A DNA stretch of 64,000 bases from Ustilaginoidea virens (Eukaryota; Ascomycota; Sordariomycetes; Hypocreales; Clavicipitaceae), in contig NC_057316.1 in assembly GCF_000687475.1 (NCBI RefSeq), positions 2,170,001 through 2,234,000 on the forward strand. The letters run 5' to 3'. The first letter of the stretch is position 1, and each line of letters begins with the position of its first letter. Below the pieces are notes generated by a model. The model saw nothing but the letters and a program-made list of their open reading frames with translations, did not search any database and was not told the DNA's origin. Shown here one piece after another: positions 59,655-64,000 of the stretch. A program made the position numbers and the translations under genes.

Positions 59655-60222
59655 GCAAAATGAAATTGCTAGGGGGGCGGTGGGAAAAAAGAAGGGGAGC
59701 CCTTTGTCAAAGAGTGCTGTCTCTATCGCAGCGTTCGATGGTATGATGAAGTGAGAAAGGCATCATGGGAGAATGGACAAAGGCCATTGTATATCAAGGC
59801 GAGGTGGTTATCATGGGTGAGATTTTTTTTTTTTTGTTTCGCTGTTGCAAATGCAGCTTATGATACAATATCCACCGTTCTTCTTTATTTACTCTGGCCA
59901 AGGATACGTAGGGTGATTTTGCAAATGTGACTGCCGATGTGCCATGCATTGATTGATGGCGTCGATGAACTGAAAATGCAATTGCGTCTCGCGCAAATTG
60001 TCAGTAAAACAGCATGTAGGCTGATGCAGCTCGGGATGTAGCGTGTAGTGAAGCTCATTTAGAGCATCAGACTTGGGGTCGTTCACCACGAGCTTGTACC
60101 TTTCGAGGGCATTCATTAAACACAATAATCAACAACTCCAAAAAGTAAAAGAAAAGAAAAGAAAGGAAAGGAAGAAAAAATAATAATACGGTTGGACATT
60201 TAGTTTCGGCCCCAACTGCACA
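59655..60222. other. Convergent intergenic region downstream of RAE1
   Basis: No gene. A T-run at 59823-59835 and AAAGAAAAG-rich sequence at 60145-60180; 3' flanks of both neighbours. Confidence 0.6.
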
Positions 60223-61024
60223 TCAGAGGGCCTTTTTCGGCGCACCGCCAAAGACATCCTCGACCATGCCTTTCCATATATCGCGAATCATACCCCTGCT
60301 GCTCTCGTCTTGCTCGCGGTGCTGGCTGTTCTCGTGGTAGAGAAACTTCAACTCGACGCCGTCGAGGCCTATACCTTCCACTCCGGCGTTGGGCGCTCCA
60401 GGAACCACGTTCTCAGGGTCGGCTGCGACGATGGTGACTTCGGGCATGGAAGCGGGCTCGGCCGCAATGGGAGTGTGAGCAGCGCCGTAGTTGTCGGGAA
60501 GGAGCGGCACAAGAGGTCCGTCGTCGGCCTGGGAAGGGCCAGTGAGCGAGCTCATTGACGGGAGCACAGCGGCATCGATGTGTGTGGACGAAGAGTGCAG
60601 GGCCGAGGGGGCAGAGGAGCGGAACGTCTGCATCAGAGGTTTGCTGCGGTTGGCAAGGGAAGGCTGGGGCGTCGGCCGGTGCGTAGTGGTAAGCCCGCGG
60701 GATGACTAGACAGACGGCGTCAGCAGCGGAGCTTCTCGAGAAACACATCAGGTCAAGATTGCCGTTTTTCTTCTCGGGGAAACCTCGACAGGTCCAAGGG
60801 GAGGAAGGGGGGAGGGGGCAGGGGGAAGCCGTCCAGAGGGGAACACTTGCATCTGAATGCTCGTTACTTCTTCGGTTGCGCAGCAGCTCTGCATATTTGG
60901 GCATGAGGGCGGCGCCAGCGCTGTGCGCAGAACCATCCCGGGCGGAACGCGCGGCGGTTGTACTGGACGGTGAGCTGCTGAGAGCTCTGGCGATTTTTGA
61001 CATGGGAGCAGTGACGCGAGACAT
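60223..61024 (-). CDS. Unidentified two-exon protein, about 220 residues
   Basis: I do not recognise this protein. The best model uses exon 1 at 60845-61024 (60 residues, starting MSRVTAPMSKIARALSSSPS) and exon 2 at 60223-60705. The intron would have a weak donor GTTCCC, a GCTGAC branch site and a CTAG acceptor. A nearby better donor (GTAACG) is out of phase with the available acceptors, so the junction is uncertain. The N-terminal part is Ser/Ala/Arg-rich with few acidic residues, which could be a mitochondrial presequence (inference). The C-terminal part is the most protein-like: GLDGVELKFLYHENSQHREQ and SRGMIRDIWKGMVEDVFGGA. There are no cysteine clusters and no membrane segments. The gene is convergent with RAE1. 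Confidence 0.5.
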
Positions 61025-63278
61025 GACGGCAGGGGACTGGAAATTGGAAATTGATGCGCAAGAGCGGGAAAGATGGATGAGATGGGGGGGAGAAAAGATA
61101 CGCGTTGAATTTCCTATAGTTCCAGCTTGGTGATGGCTGATGGTTTGCTCAAAGACTCAGTTGAAGCTAAGGTGTAGACGGTGTAGACTTGGCTCAATTG
61201 ATTGATGTCTAGTTGCTTGCTGCTCGGGACTCGGAGCAGTTACCCCAGGTTTTATTAGGTCAATCAATTACCTTAGGTACCTAGGGGGGTGGGATTGAAA
61301 GCTTGTTGAGCCCCCAGCAGCTTGTAGGGGTAGTTAAGGGGGGGGGGGGGGGGGGGGGTAGTGAAGGAGGGGGGGTGGCCAGCTAAAGACTCGGTGCTTA
61401 TGGAAGATCAGCCCAGGCCAGTGACAGTGACGGTCACGGCAACGGAGGCAACGCTGAACGCTCTCGACGCTGCAACGGCTTCGGCGCGGGCGACGACAAC
61501 AGGTGGACGAGGCGGGGACGAGATATCCCGATATCCATCTGCGGATTACTATGCGCCGTCAACCTTCAACCTCCCTCCTCACTGGAAACGGCAATGGCCG
61601 ACTTGGGAGGGCATTGATGCCGTCAGCCCGATTACCACAGGAACCACGCGGGTTGGAGGGTTGCGCTGCCCTCGTCATCATCGTCGGAGGGGAGAAGACG
61701 TGACGGGCGGCATGAGACAAGGATGAAGGGGTGAGGCCACCTGTGCTACTTACTCTGTGCAGATGGATTGATGCTTGCTTGATTGACGATACTGGGCTGC
61801 CCTGTTTTGTCGTGCATGGAATGGTTGTGGTTGTATAAGAAGGCCAAGCAGGCAAGAGCCTGGGTGGTAAACGGCTGGGTCACGCTAGGTACGGAGTACA
61901 TAGCCAGCCTCCTATAGTAGCGTAAGCGCTTGGGGCGGCACAGCCACGACGGCTGGGGACGAAGAAGACCGTTGGGAACTCGGGAGGGCTTGTTGAGTGG
62001 CCGAATGACTGAATGATTACAATAAGTGGGGGGGGCCCTAAAATTAGCTTAAATCAATCAACCCTCCTACATACATACCACTATTTTGGCCCCATGGTCG
62101 GTAGAATTATTTCAGGCTCAACAAGTTGAGTTACATGTACTCCGTACTCCGAATGAATGTTGCCAGGCACGACCCACCAGACTGTGGGGTCATGGAGGCG
62201 GCCCCTCACAAGCTGTCCTGGTTTGGGATTTGATTCTCATTTCAATACCGTCCTGCTCTGCTCGTGTCATTTCCTAGGCCTCCGGAGCACGTTCATGTCA
62301 TGTACATGGCCAGCGCCTCGTCGGTACGAAACTTGGTACGAAACTTTTCCGTGTACCGTTACTGCGGACCGGATGACAAGCCGCTCGACGGTGCCGCGCG
62401 CCGGCCGATCCCGCCTCAGTCCCAGCCTGTCTCGTCCTGGCCCTCGCCTGCTTTGTTTCGCGTGTCTGATGATTGAAATGGGTTGATTGAGTTGACTGAC
62501 GATCCGGAAGCGCAACCGCAGCCCGTCCTGTCCAAGGCATCAAGCAACGCCATTTGCCGCCATTTGCCAAACCTGTTGGCCTGCTGGGTCGGCTGACAGT
62601 CAATGTCTCGGTCATCTACGACGCAGCCGAGTCCCGGACGAAAATGGTTCCAGCTCTGCGGATATCGGTCAAGGGATGTTCTCTTCTCCATCACGAACCC
62701 CATGAGGAAGTAGCCTGCGCTCATCCCGCCTCGTTTCCCTAGTTTGACTCTGGGCTCATGCGTCTGTGGGCCGAGGTTTTCTGGCTACATGCCGTCGATA
62801 TGTCATTGGAGGCCATGATCGTGGCAGCATGAAAAGAGCTGATGATTTTCGCTCATCATTCGGCAGCATGTCGCCTACACGGATTTCACGAGTCGCCCGT
62901 CTTGGCTGCAATAGTCAAGAGTTTCCAGCCTCTGCACGAGTCGTAGACTCTAGGTGAACAGTACAGTATGTACTAGGACGTAGCGCTTGGGCTATCTACG
63001 TTCAGGACCAAGAGGTCTTCGGACGAAACACAGCGACCAGACAATGCAAAGCTGTTCCCCTTTAGCATCTTCCTGGCGCAGTGCGAAGCCGCCGCAGAGG
63101 CATTGGGCTCTTGACGGGATGGTGCAGCGATGCATGCAAGTCGAGGCATTTATGCACCGACTTCTGCCCCCACCGAGACTGCGATGTTGGCCACCATCTC
63201 CAGGCTACTATTACACTTGGCATGTTGCGTTCATGTTTCGATTCTTCCCAATATCGTAAGCAATGCACAATTGTTCCG

Positions 63279-63313
<35 letters not shown>

Positions 63314-64000
63314 GCTGTCAATGTGCGTAAAAGCAAACATGTTGCTGGGGAGTTGGATGCAGTATTGAGGCGACAGGGTCAGCCGCTCGCCAAAATGTCA
63401 ACAAAGGTTGGCTTGGCTTCATCTTTGCTTGAGCTGCCTGTCAATAATGCGCACCCACGCCCACCCGGGTCTTCTCTTTGCCATCAATACATAGTTGCGG
63501 TTGGTTTGCCGTTTCGTGTGTGTACCAAGATGACACCATACGTCGGCGATTTCTAGGCGATTGCGAAATCCGTCAGGATCATGCGGCCCCGACTTGACCT
63601 GACAAAAGTTCACATCGTGCCGGCAAACTTACATATATCTTTTTTGCCAACCACAGCCAGATTCTGTCCATAATGCAAGCAGGTAGTTGGAGCAGTATCG
63701 CTGTATATATACCCCTGGTCCCGCTTCAGAAACAGCATCAAACCAGTTACCACACCATTAGCATGGTCAGATTCTGCTATGCTGCCAGGTCGGTGTAGGA
63801 CCCTGGTGCACATTCGTAGTGAGACGATTTCGAACCATGATATGACATTCATGTTGAATCACAGAGACAGGCCAATGGAGCTGCTGTTAAGAAGACACCC
63901 CGAGGTTCAGTTTGAATTCCACGAGCAACTACTATTTGAAGACCATCATCAGCTCCCGACCTTCCACATTGCGCAGCTAAATCCTTGGCCATTTCCAATC
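61025..64000. other. Right-end gene-poor region
   Basis: No supportable gene. It contains a G-run of about 20 at 61339-61360, a GTACGGAGTACA motif at 61890, a TACTCCGTACTCCG at 62138 and a T homopolymer of about 30 at 63281-63311. From 64000 down to 63849 (minus) one frame is open for about 49 codons (EMAKDLAAQCGRSGADDGLQ...), possibly the end of a gene lying to the right, but this is too short to claim. Confidence 0.45.
63281..63311. repeat. T homopolymer of about 31 bases
   Basis: Uninterrupted T-run in non-coding DNA. Confidence 0.9.

Noticed and set aside
63610..63852. 80-codon minus-strand frame near the right edge
   Set aside because: No motif, no clear start, and upstream frame ends in a stop just before it; could at most be part of a gene truncated by the window.

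Overview
The window is nuclear DNA of a filamentous ascomycete, most likely a member of the Hypocreales (inference). The genes have short introns (about 59-187 nt) with GT...AG ends and CTAAC/CTGAC-like branch sites. Protein families are typical of Pezizomycotina: a CFEM protein, a Zn2Cys6 regulator, a DUF3455 secreted protein, a MARVEL protein and a fungal S41 peptidase. Coding DNA is GC-rich. Spacers are full of homopolymers, microsatellites and minisatellites. No RNA genes, CRISPR arrays or prokaryotic features were seen.

Left block (1-11.5 kb): the 5' part of a 5-oxoprolinase gene (minus, cut by the window edge), a small MARVEL-domain membrane protein, a hydrophilic repeat protein, ATG5 with a tiny overlapping upstream ORF, an ERCC8/Rad28-like WD40 repair protein, and an RRN10-like rDNA transcription factor interrupted by a Ser-Pro repeat.

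Middle block (11.5-34 kb): a long gene-poor stretch with one recognisable gene, a six-exon Zn2Cys6 transcription factor of about 1158 residues. About 13.7 kb upstream and 4.8 kb downstream of it hold only short-period repeats and no gene I can support.

Right-centre block (34-52 kb): a dense run of genes. These are a secreted DUF3455 protein, the cell wall integrity MAP kinase SLT2/MPS1, a low-molecular-weight tyrosine phosphatase, a Ups1/PRELI lipid-transfer protein, homoserine kinase THR1, a DapA-family aldolase, a THEM6-like thioesterase, a CFEM GPI-anchored protein and a secreted S41 peptidase. They do not form one pathway. Several touch the cell surface or wall (SLT2, CFEM, S41 peptidase, DUF3455), and the rest are housekeeping genes.

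Right block (52-64 kb): an AT-rich spacer holding a 1.13-kb terminal-inverted-repeat element with a TA target duplication (Tc1/mariner/pogo-like, non-autonomous). It is followed by about 3.5 kb without a recognisable gene, then RAE1/GLE2 (mRNA export), an unidentified two-exon gene, and a gene-poor right end. The most interesting signals are this element with its internal repeats and GC-rich insert, a nonacoden motif TACTCCGTA scattered through non-coding DNA far above chance, the ATG5 upstream ORF, and the repeat expansions in RRN10.
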